A stretch of 33,767 nucleotides of DNA, taken from the NCBI GenBank assembly GCA_903894975.1, contig CAITSE010000305.1, positions 1-33,767 on the forward strand, in the 5' to 3' direction. This DNA comes from an uncultured Lentisphaerota bacterium (GTDB taxonomy: Bacteria; Verrucomicrobiota; Lentisphaeria; Oligosphaerales; CAITYL01). Under the pieces are notes generated by a model that made no database searches, was not told where the DNA came from, and worked only from the letters and a program-made list of their open reading frames with translations. The translations under genes and the position numbers were made by a program. This document shows positions 14,876 to 22,858 of the stretch, in pieces (the first letter of the stretch is position 1; each line of letters opens with the position of its first letter).

Positions 14876-14917
14876 ACAGTGGTGTCGCTCGCCGGGCCTC
14901 GCTCAGCCACCGGCTAC
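14876..14917 (-). repeat. GTAG-footed hairpin repeat, long form, decayed (copy 6)
   Basis: On the minus strand the GTAG foot and CCGGTGGC arm are present, but the far arm reads GCCAC/CACCAC then TGT instead of CCGG. It has the 9-nt insertion of the long form. The 20 bases beyond it (CCGGCTGACATCCCTTGGGG) match those beside copy 1. Confidence 0.7.
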
Positions 14918-14972
14918 CGGCTGACATCCCTTGGGGGGATGGAACCTCCTGTCAAAATCAAACAGGGATCCG

Positions 14973-15087
14973 ATTCGCGTTCATTGGCGTTCATTAGCGG
15001 TTAAAAATAAGTGGAACGGATTTTTGCCATTATAATTCTATAACACGTTATTTTTTTAACCGCTAATGAACGCCAATGAACGCGAAT
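14973..15087. repeat. Perfect 35-bp inverted repeat built of 10-bp units
   Basis: Arms 14973-15007 and 15053-15087 are exact reverse complements. Each contains the unit GCGTTCATTG / GCGTTCATTA and a partial third unit GCGG. The 45-base spacer (15008-15052) is AT-rich, unlike the rest of the window. Confidence 0.95.
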
Positions 15088-15166
15088 AAAGGTTTGAATT
15101 TAAAATGCGGTTTTGTGAATAGTATACGATCAATTTGATCTGTACTTGGACTTACGGACGCCGGGG

Positions 15167-15508
15167 TCAGGCGCCGGGTTCGTCCGCGTCCGGCGCGTCG
15201 TTGCCGGTGTCCGCCGGTGCCGGCGTCCGCAGTTCGCGCCAGGCGGTCTGGCCGGCCGGGGTTTTCACTAGCATCTCGATCTTGCGCTCCACCTCGGCGA
15301 GCCGCTTTTCGCAGTGGCCGGCGAGGCGCATGCCCTCGGTGAATTTGGCCATGCACTGCTCGAGCGAGACGGCGCCGGACTCCATCTCGCCGACGATCTT
15401 CTCCAGTTGCTCCAACGTGGTCTCGAAGGGCAGGGCGTTGGCGTCGCCGGCGGCGTCGGCCGGCGCCGCGTCGTCCTGGGGTTTGGAATTGGCGGTTTTT
15501 GCGGCCAT
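15167..15508 (-). CDS. xseB: Exodeoxyribonuclease VII small subunit
   Basis: XseB pairs with XseA to form exonuclease VII, which degrades single-stranded DNA. The 113-residue product contains the family core LPFETTLEQLEKIVGEMESG, then VSLEQCMAKFTEGMRLAGHC and EKRLAEVERKIEMLV, a two-helix coiled-coil hairpin. It has longer Ala/Asp/Pro-rich ends than most XseB proteins (~80 residues). The ATG at 15508 (MAAKTANS) has AGGGGG on the minus strand 6-11 bases upstream. An upstream ATG at 15529 would add MLKRGTA but lacks a site. xseA is not adjacent. The upstream region carries inverted TGGTAA sites. Confidence 0.9.
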   Translation of the reverse strand: MAAKTANSKPQDDAAPADAAGDANALPFETTLEQLEKIVGEMESGAVSLEQCMAKFTEGMRLAGHCEKRLAEVERKIEMLVKTPAGQTAWRELRTPAPADTGNDAPDADEPGA

Positions 15509-15531
15509 GGCGGTCCCCCTTTTAAGCATTT

Positions 15532-15569
15532 TTGGTAAAATGAGTTGTTTTCTGGTAAGATTTTACCAA
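15532..15569. promoter_or_regulatory. Operator-like inverted repeat upstream of xseB
   Basis: A perfect 10-bp inverted repeat TTGGTAAAAT (15532-15541) / ATTTTACCAA (15560-15569) encloses another TGGTAA (15553-15558). TGGTAA thus occurs twice 20 bp apart in direct orientation and once inverted (TTACCA 15563-15568). It lies 24-61 bases before the xseB start. The binding protein is unknown. Confidence 0.45.
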
Positions 15570-15635
15570 TGAACAAGTACCAACAGTAGCCTGGGCAAGC
15601 CGGCCGTAAAGGATGCATAGCCCCATAACCTTGAT

Positions 15636-15650
15636 CCCGGCTTGGCCGGG
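15636..15650 (-). terminator. Hairpin after the trpB2-like gene
   Basis: A stem CCCGGC (15636-15641) / GCCGGG (15645-15650) with a 3-base loop lies just beyond the stop of the minus-strand trpB-like gene. No T-tract follows, so termination strength is uncertain. Confidence 0.4.
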
Positions 15651-15655
15651 CTAGA

Positions 15656-17038
15656 TCAGGGGAGTTTGGGGAAACCGGCGTTTGCTTCCAGGGCCTTGTC
15701 GATCTCGGCCTGGGGCAGCTCGTAGTTGGCGAGCTTGCCGGAAAGATAGGCGTCGTAGCCGGCCAGGTCCAGCAGGCCGTGGCCGGAATAGCAGAAGAGG
15801 ATGTTCTTCTCGCGGCCTTCCTCACGGGCCTTTTCCGCCTCCTGGATCACCGCGGCGATGGCGTGGGTGGTTTCCGGGGCGGGGACAAAGCCTTCGGTTC
15901 GGGCCCACAGGATGCCCGCCTCGTAGCAGGCGAGCTGCTGGACGGAGGTCGCCTCCATGAGGCCGTCTGCATACACGCGGCTGACCAGCGGCGCCATGCC
16001 GTGGTAGCGCAGGCCGCCTGCATGCACAGCCGGCGGCACGAAGCGGTGCCCCAGGGTGAACATCGGCAGCAGCGGGGTCATGCCGGAAAGGTCGCCGAAA
16101 TCGTAGGCGAATTCGCCGCGGGTGAGGGTGGGGCAGGCGGCGGGTTCGACGCCGAGGATGCGGACGTTTTTGCCGTGGATCTTGTCCCGTAGGAAGGGGA
16201 AGGCGATGCCGGCAAAGTTCGAGCCGCCGCCGCAGCAGCCGATCACCACGTCCGGGTAGCGGTTGACGATCGCCATCTGTTTCTGCGCCTCCAGGCCGAT
16301 GATGGTCTGGTGCAGCAGCACATGGTTGAGCACGCTGCCCAGGGCGTACCGGGTGTTCTCCGTGGTGACGGCGTCCTCGACCGCCTCGCTGATGGCGATG
16401 CCGAGGCTTCCGGGCGTGTCCGGCATCTCTTCCAGCACCTTGCGGCCGCAGGCGGTGTCCGTACTCGGGCTGGCCACGCACTCGGCGCCCCAGGTCTGCA
16501 TCAGCAGCTTGCGGAACGGTTTCTGCTTGAAACTGATGCGGACCATGTAGACCTTGAGCTTGATGCCGAACATCTGGCAGGCCAGGGCCAGGGAGCTGCC
16601 CCACTGGCCGGCGCCGGTCTCGGTGGCGATGCGGGTGATGCCGGCCTGCTTGTTGTAATAGGCCTGGGCGATGGCGGTGTTGAGTTTGTGGCTGCCGGCC
16701 GGGGAGACGCTTTCGTCCTTGTAATAGATGCGGGCCGGCGTGTTCAGCGCCTGTTCCAGGGCGCGGGCGCGGCGCAGCGGGGTCGGCCGGAAAAGCAGCA
16801 GCCGTTCGACCACTTCCTCGGGGATGCCGACCCAGCGCTCCATGGTCATTTCCTGGGCGACGATGGCTTCCGGGAAGATCCGGGCCAGCGCGGCGGGATC
16901 CACCGGCTGGCCGGTGCGCGGATCCAGCGGCGGCGACAGCGGCTTGGGCAGGTCGGCCTGGATATTGTACCACTCCCGCGGCATGTCGGCCTCGGGCAGG
17001 TTGATCTTGTGCGGTTCGCCGGGATCTGCGTGGGGCAT
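15656..17038 (-). CDS. TrpB2-type tryptophan synthase beta chain (PLP enzyme)
   Basis: This 460-residue fold-type II pyridoxal-phosphate enzyme condenses indole with serine to tryptophan. The PLP lysine is K118 in [13 protein letters not shown], and [10 protein letters not shown] is the substrate-loop segment. The phosphate-binding loop is [10 protein letters not shown]. The extra N-terminal ~60 residues ([19 protein letters not shown]) and the overall length are typical of the TrpB2 class rather than the shorter TrpB1. No trpA is adjacent, which is usual for TrpB2. These enzymes may act alone as indole-salvage synthases. The ATG at 17038 has TTGAGG on the minus strand 8-13 bases upstream. 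I leave the symbol blank because trpB1 and trpB2 need separate names. Confidence 0.92.
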   Translation of the reverse strand: MPHADPGEPHKINLPEADMPREWYNIQADLPKPLSPPLDPRTGQPVDPAALARIFPEAIVAQEMTMERWVGIPEEVVERLLLFRPTPLRRARALEQALNTPARIYYKDESVSPAGSHKLNTAIAQAYYNKQAGITRIATETGAGQWGSSLALACQMFGIKLKVYMVRISFKQKPFRKLLMQTWGAECVASPSTDTACGRKVLEEMPDTPGSLGIAISEAVEDAVTTENTRYALGSVLNHVLLHQTIIGLEAQKQMAIVNRYPDVVIGCCGGGSNFAGIAFPFLRDKIHGKNVRILGVEPAACPTLTRGEFAYDFGDLSGMTPLLPMFTLGHRFVPPAVHAGGLRYHGMAPLVSRVYADGLMEATSVQQLACYEAGILWARTEGFVPAPETTHAIAAVIQEAEKAREEGREKNILFCYSGHGLLDLAGYDAYLSGKLANYELPQAEIDKALEANAGFPKLP

Positions 17039-17265
17039 GGGAAAAACCTCAAATCACGTTCGTTGGACGCTTTCGGCCGCGCGGCAGGCTGGCGCCGCGC
17101 CTGGCCGTGTCAGTGCAGGGAAACAATGTAACAGTCCCGCCGCACCCGGCAAGTACGGCCGCGCCGGATGGTTAACGCCCCGCCGGCGGCCGGACCGGGA
17201 GCGTTCCGGGCGGTCGAAGGCCCTCGATGGCTCTCGAGAGCTCTCGACCGGCGCCCCCCCCCGGG

Positions 17266-19173
17266 TCACGCCTTACCCACGCCCTCGGCTTCTTCGGCCA
17301 TGAGCTGGCTGACGCGGCGGGTGAAGGCGAGCAGGTCGGTCACGGGCAGGCCGGCGGTCAGCAGCGCCTGGTCCAGCAGCAGCTCGGCGTACTCGGCGAG
17401 CTTGGGGTGCTTGGCGTCGGCCTGGTGGATGGCTTCCATGCGCCGGATCAGGGGATGGCCGGGATTGAGTTCCAGCGCGCCCTTGCTCTCCGGCACCGCG
17501 CGGTTCATGGCCTTGTAAATGCGCTCCTGCTGGCGGCCCATGGCGGATTCCTCAAAGACCAGGCAGCAGGCGCTCTCGGTCAGGCGCTTGGAGACGGTGA
17601 CGTCGCGGACGCGGTCGCCCAGGGCTTCCTTGAGCGTGACTAGCAACGGCTTGGCCTCTTCCGCCGCCTTGGCTTCCTCCGCGGCGGGTTCGGCGCCGGC
17701 GGGGAGGTCGACCTGGCCGCGGGTGATGTCCCGCAGGGTCTTGCTCTGGTAGGAGGAAAGGTCCCGGATCACCCATTCGTCGATGGGGTCGGTGAAGAAC
17801 AGGACGTCGCAGCCAGCCTTGCGGAAGGCTTCGAGGTGCGGCGAGTTCGCCAGCGCCTGCCGGTTTTCGCCCAGGGCGTAATAGATTTCCTTCTGGCTTT
17901 CCGGCATGAGCTTGACGTATTCGGCCAGGGAGGCGAGGGCGCCGGGCTTGCCGCCGGCGGTTTCGCAGAGCACGAGATCCTCAAGCTTCTCCAGGTTCGT
18001 GGGATCCTGGTGCAGCCCTTCCTTGAGCACGGCGCCGAATTCCTTCCAGAACCCTTCATAGGCCTCCCGGCGCTTTTCCTTCATCTCGGACAGGGTGTCC
18101 AGCACCTTTTTCACCAGGTTGGCGCGGATGACGCGCAGAAGCCGGTTTTCCTGGAGGATCTCGCGGGAGACGTTCAGCGGCAGGTCGGCCGAATCCACCA
18201 CGCCCCGGAGGAAGCGCAGATAGCTCGGACGCAGTTCCTCGCAGTTGTCGGTGATGAAAACGCGCTTGACGTAGAGGTGGACGCCGCGCTTGGACTGGTC
18301 GGGCATGAGGAAATCCATCCCGCCGGTCTTGGGCAGGTAGAGCAGGGCGCGGAACTCGGTCTGCCCCTCGACCGACCAGTGCAGCGTCTCCAGCGGTTCC
18401 TGGAAGTCGTGGCTGACGTGCCGGTAGAATTCCTGGTATTCTTCTTCCTTGATCTCGGCCCGGGGACGCTGCCAGATCGCCTTGCGCGAATTCAGCAACT
18501 CCGGCGCCTTCTCCTCGGGCTTGCCGTCTTTTTCCGCGATCATGCGGAGGCGCACGGGATGTTCGACGAAGTCGGAGTATTTCTTGACGACCTTGCGGAT
18601 CATCCATTCCTCGAGAAACTCGCCGGCGTCATCCTTGAGATGCAGGGTGATGCTGGTGCCGCGGCGTTCCTTGACCACGGTTTCGATGTCGTATTCGCCG
18701 CTGCCCGTGGATTCCCAGCGTACGCCCGCCCCCGGCTCCCCGGCCCGGCGCGTCTCCAGCGTCACTTTGTCCGCCACCATGAACGCCGAGTAAAAGCCGA
18801 CGCCGAACTGGCCGATCAGCTCCGGCGGCACGGTGCCGTCCTTGGCCTTGAGCTCGGTCAGGAATTTCTTCGTGCCGGAACTGGCGATGGTGCCGATGTT
18901 CTCCTCGACTTCTTTCTGGCTCATGCCGACGCCGTTGTCGGTGAGGGTCAGGGTCTTCGCCTTCGGGTCGGCGGTGATGAGGATGTCCCATTCGGGGTCG
19001 TTTTCCAGCACGGCGGCGTTGGAAAGCGACTCGAAGCGGGCGCGGTCGATGGCGTCCGAGGCGTTCGAAATCAGTTCGCGGAGGAAGATCTCGCGGTTGG
19101 AATAGAGAGAGTGGACGACCAAGTCTAAAAGCTGGCGGACTTCGGTTTTGAACTTTTTATGCTGGGCGCTCAT
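17266..19173 (-). CDS. htpG: Molecular chaperone HtpG (Hsp90)
   Basis: This cytoplasmic ATP-dependent chaperone of the GHKL family has 635 residues (E. coli 624). Motifs seen are FLRELISNASDAIDRARFES (N-box, about 29-48), DNGVGM (about 78-83), GTIASSGT (lid) and GQFGVGFYSAFMVAD. The middle domain has RGVHLYVKRVFI and LPLNVSREILQENR. The C-terminal dimerisation domain follows a short Ala/Glu linker (about 495-512). The ATG at 19173 has AAGGAG on the minus strand upstream. No CIRCE-type heat-shock operator was found in the 193-base gap to the divergent gene. The 3' side carries a 12-bp palindrome GCTCTCGAGAGC (17230-17241) and a C9 run. Confidence 0.97.
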   Translation of the reverse strand: MSAQHKKFKTEVRQLLDLVVHSLYSNREIFLRELISNASDAIDRARFESLSNAAVLENDPEWDILITADPKAKTLTLTDNGVGMSQKEVEENIGTIASSGTKKFLTELKAKDGTVPPELIGQFGVGFYSAFMVADKVTLETRRAGEPGAGVRWESTGSGEYDIETVVKERRGTSITLHLKDDAGEFLEEWMIRKVVKKYSDFVEHPVRLRMIAEKDGKPEEKAPELLNSRKAIWQRPRAEIKEEEYQEFYRHVSHDFQEPLETLHWSVEGQTEFRALLYLPKTGGMDFLMPDQSKRGVHLYVKRVFITDNCEELRPSYLRFLRGVVDSADLPLNVSREILQENRLLRVIRANLVKKVLDTLSEMKEKRREAYEGFWKEFGAVLKEGLHQDPTNLEKLEDLVLCETAGGKPGALASLAEYVKLMPESQKEIYYALGENRQALANSPHLEAFRKAGCDVLFFTDPIDEWVIRDLSSYQSKTLRDITRGQVDLPAGAEPAAEEAKAAEEAKPLLVTLKEALGDRVRDVTVSKRLTESACCLVFEESAMGRQQERIYKAMNRAVPESKGALELNPGHPLIRRMEAIHQADAKHPKLAEYAELLLDQALLTAGLPVTDLLAFTRRVSQLMAEEAEGVGKA

Positions 19174-19292
19174 GGCAGGACTCCTTGGGATGGCAGGATG
19201 AAAGCGGCGGCCGGCTCAGGTGGGATGACGGCTTCGGCCGGATTTGACGAACTGAAAAATTTAACCATCTTCCGGCGCGCTTCAATCCGGAG

Positions 19293-19320
19293 TTGAAAAG
19301 CTCGGGCTCCGCGCTAGGGT
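19293..19320 (+). promoter_or_regulatory. Possible promoter of the FmdB-like gene
   Basis: A TTGAAA hexamer (19293-19298) is followed after 16 bases by TAGGGT (19315-19320), about 47 bases before the start codon. The -35 is good and the -10 poor. Confidence 0.25.
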
Positions 19321-19366
19321 AAATCTTCCCCTTTTCGCCTGGACGAATTTCGGAGTGAAGCGATTC

Positions 19367-19678
19367 ATGCCCACCTATGAGTATAAGTGCACCAAGTGCG
19401 GGATACTGTTCGAGCTGGTGCAACGGATGAGTGATGCGCCCATTTCCACCTGCGGAGAGTGCGGCGGCAAGGTCAAGCGTCTGATTGGCACCGGCGCCGG
19501 TATCATCTTCAAGGGTTCCGGCTACTATTGTACCGACTTCAAGACCAAGACCGGGACTCCGGACACGCCGCCGCCCAAGCCGGCCGCGGCTGCTGCCAGC
19601 CCGGGAAAATCGGCCGTCCCCGCCGCCCCGGCCGCCCCGGCCAAGCCTGCCGGTTCGCCGGTCGGGCGTTCGGAATGA
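19367..19678 (+). CDS. FmdB-family zinc-ribbon protein
   Basis: The 103-residue product starts MPTYEYKCTKCGILFELVQ, the standard FmdB/CxxC_CxxC_SSSS start. Four zinc ligands are visible: C8, C11, C29 and C32. The conserved IIFKGSGYYCTDF segment follows at about 45-57. The C-terminal ~45 residues are a Pro/Ala linker ending VGRSE. The family is widespread and its biochemical role is not settled; regulatory roles have been suggested. The ATG at 19367 is preceded by GGAG (19352-19355). A GTG at 19355 would add MKRF but overlaps that site. Confidence 0.85.
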   Translation: MPTYEYKCTKCGILFELVQRMSDAPISTCGECGGKVKRLIGTGAGIIFKGSGYYCTDFKTKTGTPDTPPPKPAAAAASPGKSAVPAAPAAPAKPAGSPVGRSE

Positions 19679-19716
19679 TATAGTAAAGCTTCGACTTCCT
19701 CTATTTTCCTAATTCA

Positions 19717-19722
19717 TATACT
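19717..19722 (+). promoter_or_regulatory. Possible -10 element before the zinc-ribbon membrane protein
   Basis: A TATACT in a markedly AT-rich 60-base gap lies 49 bases before the start codon. The corresponding -35 is weak, so the promoter call is tentative. Confidence 0.3.
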
Positions 19723-19770
19723 ACATACAAAACAATCGCCCGCCTGGCGGGACCTGATGGAGATGCGGTT

Positions 19771-20514
19771 ATGCTTAAATGCCCGAAATGCAGTTCCGAC
19801 AACATGCTGGGAGCTATTTTCTGCCGTAATTGCGGTGACAAGCTCAACCTGGATGATCTTCGTCCGTCCGACATTCCCCGCGCCAAAAATCCGAACAGCT
19901 TCAGCTTTATCAAGCTGGTTTACCGCCTCTTCGTGCTCGGAATGCTGGTGGGCGCGGCCGGGGTTCTGGCCATGATCCTGCTTCCACCCAAGGCGACGAT
20001 GGTGACTCCAAGCGACTCGGAAAAGGCTCTGGCCGAACGCAAGTACCAGACCATGGTCACCCTTTCCGCCCGGGCGGCTGAAACCGCCATGTTCACCTCG
20101 GCCGAAGCCACTCATCTGGCCATGAAAAAGGTCCTGCCTGATCCCGCCAAGACGGATGGACTGGTGCTGGTTCCGGAACAGATCTCGGTGGAATTCCTGC
20201 CTAGTGGCTGCATTTCCATCCAGGTTTCCGCCAAACTCTTCGGGAAACTGCCGTTGCACAGCACCGCCATCGTCCGGGTTGATGCCGGCGACAGCGGGAT
20301 AACCGCCTCCGTGCTTAAGGTCAGCGCCGGCCGGCTCGCGCTGCCCGGGGCGCTCGCCCCTGTCATCTCTGAACGCGTGCTGCCGATGTTTGTCGACAAC
20401 AGCGAATTGAAAAGGTTGGCGGCGGACATGCGCAAGCTGGACGTCACCGGCGGGTCGGCCACGATCACGCTGAAATCCGTCCGCGAACGGATCAAGAACG
20501 CCTCCGCCAAATAA
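19771..20514 (+). CDS. Zinc-ribbon single-pass membrane protein of unknown function
   Basis: The 247-residue product begins with a zinc ribbon (C4, C7, C18, C21: LKCPKCSSD ... FCRNCGDKL). A Pro/Asn linker and one transmembrane helix (about 50-71) follow. The outer ~175-residue domain is probably mixed alpha/beta (VPEQISVEFLPSGCISIQVS, and FVDNSELKRLAADMRKLDV). The topology suggests a cytoplasmic zinc ribbon and an external domain. The ATG at 19771 has TGGAG at 19756-19760. It lies 92 bases after the FmdB-like gene. The domain beyond the membrane is not recognised. Confidence 0.75.
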   Translation: MLKCPKCSSDNMLGAIFCRNCGDKLNLDDLRPSDIPRAKNPNSFSFIKLVYRLFVLGMLVGAAGVLAMILLPPKATMVTPSDSEKALAERKYQTMVTLSARAAETAMFTSAEATHLAMKKVLPDPAKTDGLVLVPEQISVEFLPSGCISIQVSAKLFGKLPLHSTAIVRVDAGDSGITASVLKVSAGRLALPGALAPVISERVLPMFVDNSELKRLAADMRKLDVTGGSATITLKSVRERIKNASAK

Positions 20515-20850
20515 GCGCTGGCGGATTCCCCACTCGTTTTTGAACAGAAGCTCACCAAGAACACGAAGGCCGCAAGACCAAGCCTTCGTCCCGAAAGGTC
20601 CCGAAATCCCGAAAGGGACAGGGAAACTATCCTTCGTGCAGTTGCGGCAGCGTTAGGCCGTCCCCTTCCAGACGCCTGAGAACACCCGGGCCGAACTGAC
20701 CAGCACCGTGGGATCGACCTCGACCCCAAAGCCCGGACCAGTGTAAGCGTCGCTGCTGACCCATCTTGCCCGCGGGGGCGGGCGGCGGGATAGTATGAGC
20801 CAGCCACGGCAGCAGGCGCCGGGCTTGCTCTTTGACATTTCGGGCGGGAT
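20515..20850. other. Intergenic region, start of the second repeat island
   Basis: The region contains short CCCGAAA and ACGAAGG/CCTTCGT repeats (20555-20615). One copy of the AGGGACAGGGAA...CTATCCT repeat (20614-20633) is also present. The rest is GC-rich sequence without recognisable features. No gene was supported. Confidence 0.5.
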
Positions 20851-21275
20851 TCAGGCCGGCGTGACGGCAGGTGCGTCAGCGGTCTTGGCGGCGAGCCAGC
20901 GGTGGGGAAGGAGTTCGGCGACGCGTTTGGCGGGATGGCCCTGGATGCGGGCGAGGACGTCGGCGAGGTGGTCGTAGGGATCGGCGCCGAGTGCGCGGCA
21001 GGTTTGGACGAGGCTCAGGAGGATGCCGGTGGCATCGCCTCCGGCTTTGCAGCCGGCGAAGAGCCAGTTTTTGCGGCCGATGGCGACGGGGCGTAACGAT
21101 CTTTCGCTCAGTCCGTTATCGGGGCGCAGACGTGGGTCGATGAGGAAGGTGCGCACGGCCTCGCCGAGATTGAGCAGGTAGCCGATGGCGTTGGCGAACG
21201 CCGATTTGGGCAGGACTTCATTCCGGTCCAGGGCATTCCTGGCACGGGCGAGCAGGCTCTCGATCAGAGGCGCGC
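20851..21275 (-). pseudogene. C-terminal fragment of an IS66-family transposase
   Basis: On the minus strand the frame reads APLIESLLARARNALDRNEV, then LPKSAFANAIGYLLNLGEA, RPDNGLSERSLRPVAIGRKN, WLFAGCKAGGDATGILLSLV, and YDHLADVLARIQGHPAKRVA with ELLPHRW. This is the classic IS66 TnpC C-terminus, including the conserved DNGLSERSLRP segment with the last catalytic acidic residue. Everything N-terminal is missing: the frame is cut at about 21275 by a GTAGGGACA repeat. No start codon or ribosome binding site is present. It is a decayed remnant. Confidence 0.85.
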
Positions 21276-21280
21276 AGAAT

Positions 21281-21316
21281 GTAGGGACAAGAATGTAGGG
21301 ACAGGGAAGCTATCCT
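21281..21316 (+). repeat. GTAGGGACA repeat, two tandem copies (left side of RAYT)
   Basis: GTAGGGACA occurs at 21281-21289 and 21294-21302. The second continues GGGAAGCTATCCT, nearly matching 20614-20633. They lie 3' of the RAYT gene and cut the IS66 remnant. Confidence 0.8.
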
Positions 21317-21505
21317 CTTCAAACAAAAAAAGCTGCCAAGGGCTCCAGTTCATCCCTTTTTCACATTTTCAATATGACAGTCAAAAGAACATCGTCGATT
21401 CCAGGACTCTGCGCCAAACAAGGTGTGGCAACAGGCGACGGGATGACTAAACTCCCGACCTCACGGGGCGGCGGAGGCGGATTCGTTTGGGATTGCCGGA
21501 TACGG

Positions 21506-22465
21506 TCAGGAATCGCATACTCTCAGACGACGCCAAGCGCAAAGACGGCGAGCGCCTTCTCCCGCATCCTCTGGTGAGGTCTGATGCGTGGCAACCTGAT
21601 TAATCGGGAGAATGGATGCCATCAAGTTGCGGACAAAAAGCATCCCGCCAACGACCAAGCCGTCTGACCAATAACGCACGCGACGATCCAGAATTCGCAA
21701 TGGAGCCGGTCGTCTCGCCGCCAATTCGGTTGCTGCTTCGATTTGGAGAATCGTTCCGCCGGCCTCCACGGCGTTCACGCGTGCCAGTTCTTTGCGTAGT
21801 TCGCTGTGGAATTTGTGGATCGTCCAGACCGCCGTATGCTCCCCGAGGTTGTAGCGCAGATGCCGTACCAAGTCGTCGGCGTAAGGGTGTCTGCCGGAGC
21901 CATTCCACTCGCCCCAGGAACCAAATCGATAATCGGCTGGATCTTGAACCAGTCTGGCGCGAACGCAGTTAAGTTCGACATACTTGAGGCATTCCCACAC
22001 TGCCGTGGAGCCTTCCAGGACCACGCTTTTGAAACGATCCGCCCATAACCCGCCACGTCGCCGCACTGGCCGCGTTCGGTTGTACCAGGCGGCGAACTGG
22101 TGCTGCAGTTCGCGCATGAACTCGCTGATATCGCGCAATTTTGCGGCCAACGCGACGCAATCTGGCGACTCTGGATCTATCACCTTCTTATTTCTGTAGT
22201 ACTCGTGGTACCGGCGGGCGGCTTCCGTTGGGGAGACGGCTTTGGCGGGTGCAAAGACGATGAGGTGGAAATGATTGCCCATGACCTGCCAGGAGAGCAA
22301 GTCGAGCGTGTAAAACGCGGCCAGTTTTTTCAGCAGGCGGATGAACATCTCCCGCTCCACATCGCCGAACGGGAACTCGCCCGGAAGCCCGGCGATCCGG
22401 TTCATCATGTGGTAATACGTGCCGTGCCGGTCGGCATCCTGCGGCTTGAGTCTGGCAATGCGCAT
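21506..22465 (-). CDS. REP-associated tyrosine transposase (RAYT), Y1/HUH family
   Basis: The 319-residue product has the RAYT layout: an N-terminal GTYYHMMNRIAG segment, the HUH motif H65-F-H67 in VMGNHFHLIVFAP, and a probable nucleophile Y128 in QHQFAAWYNRTRP. Then come GGLWADRFKSVVLEG and LKYVELNCVRARLVQDPADY. RAYTs are single-strand endonucleases/transferases that recognise GTAG-footed REP hairpins. The frame is intact with a strong ribosome binding site (AAGGGAGG on the minus strand, 22476-22483), suggesting it is functional. The last ~15 residues (RRLCAWRRLRVCDS) may be read from flanking DNA. Inverted GTAGGGACA repeats lie on both sides. RAYTs are usually single-copy, vertically inherited, domesticated genes. 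Confidence 0.88.
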   Translation of the reverse strand: MRIARLKPQDADRHGTYYHMMNRIAGLPGEFPFGDVEREMFIRLLKKLAAFYTLDLLSWQVMGNHFHLIVFAPAKAVSPTEAARRYHEYYRNKKVIDPESPDCVALAAKLRDISEFMRELQHQFAAWYNRTRPVRRRGGLWADRFKSVVLEGSTAVWECLKYVELNCVRARLVQDPADYRFGSWGEWNGSGRHPYADDLVRHLRYNLGEHTAVWTIHKFHSELRKELARVNAVEAGGTILQIEAATELAARRPAPLRILDRRVRYWSDGLVVGGMLFVRNLMASILPINQVATHQTSPEDAGEGARRLCAWRRLRVCDS

Positions 22466-22507
22466 GATGTGTTACCTCCCTTATCCCCTTGCATCATCAT
22501 GCCATAA

Positions 22508-22534
22508 CTCTTACACCAAATTTTAACCTGTCAA
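22508..22534 (-). promoter_or_regulatory. Possible promoter of the RAYT gene
   Basis: A perfect TTGACA (minus strand, 22529-22534) lies in an AT-rich gap about 65 bases before the start. The best -10 at 15 bases is only TAAGAG (22508-22513). Confidence 0.25.
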
Positions 22535-22581
22535 GTATTTGCCTTTTATTTAACAGTACTTTTTTCTGTTTCCTACCGTTT

Positions 22582-22590
22582 TGTCCCTAC
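22582..22590 (-). repeat. GTAGGGACA repeat, inverted copy upstream of RAYT
   Basis: TGTCCCTAC on the plus strand, i.e. GTAGGGACA on the minus strand, 117 bases before the RAYT start. With the copies at 21281-21302 it brackets the gene in inverted orientation. Confidence 0.75.
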
Positions 22591-22858
22591 TGTTTTTCTA
22601 GGCGGAGAGTTGAAACGTTTAAGGGCTGGCGGGCGGCAAGGCTGCGGGAGGTTATAAGCGAAACTTTTTCTTTTCAAGGTGGTTGCGCAATTGTCTCGGG
22701 TGGGTACAGTTGTCACGTTTGGTTTTTGGGTTGGCGAGGGACATGAGGGCGAGTGACGGGATGGGGCTGCGGGAGCGATTTCGGGGTGGGTACAGAAATT
22801 TAAGAAGCGGGATGAGGACGGTTGCGCCAGGGGGCGCGAGGCGTCGTCATACAAAAAT

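Larger units (their letters stand above)
14778..15166. other. Intergenic region between convergent genes
   Basis: After the terminator come GTAG hairpin copy 6 (14876-14917), an AT-rich perfect inverted repeat (14973-15087), and about 80 bases without recognisable features before the xseB stop. No supported gene was found. Confidence 0.6.

Noticed and set aside
13542-14927. 461-residue minus-strand frame opposite the pilT-like gene
   Set aside because: Antisense of a gene with full Walker A, Walker B and His boxes. Its start lies in a GTAG repeat.
19174-19366. CIRCE heat-shock operator before htpG
   Set aside because: The inverted TTAGCACTC/GAGTGCTAA pair is not present in the intergenic region.
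22489-22746. 85-residue plus-strand frame between RAYT and DUF58
   Set aside because: It starts inside the RAYT leader, is Cys/Phe-rich at first and repeat-derived later, and has no ribosome binding site.
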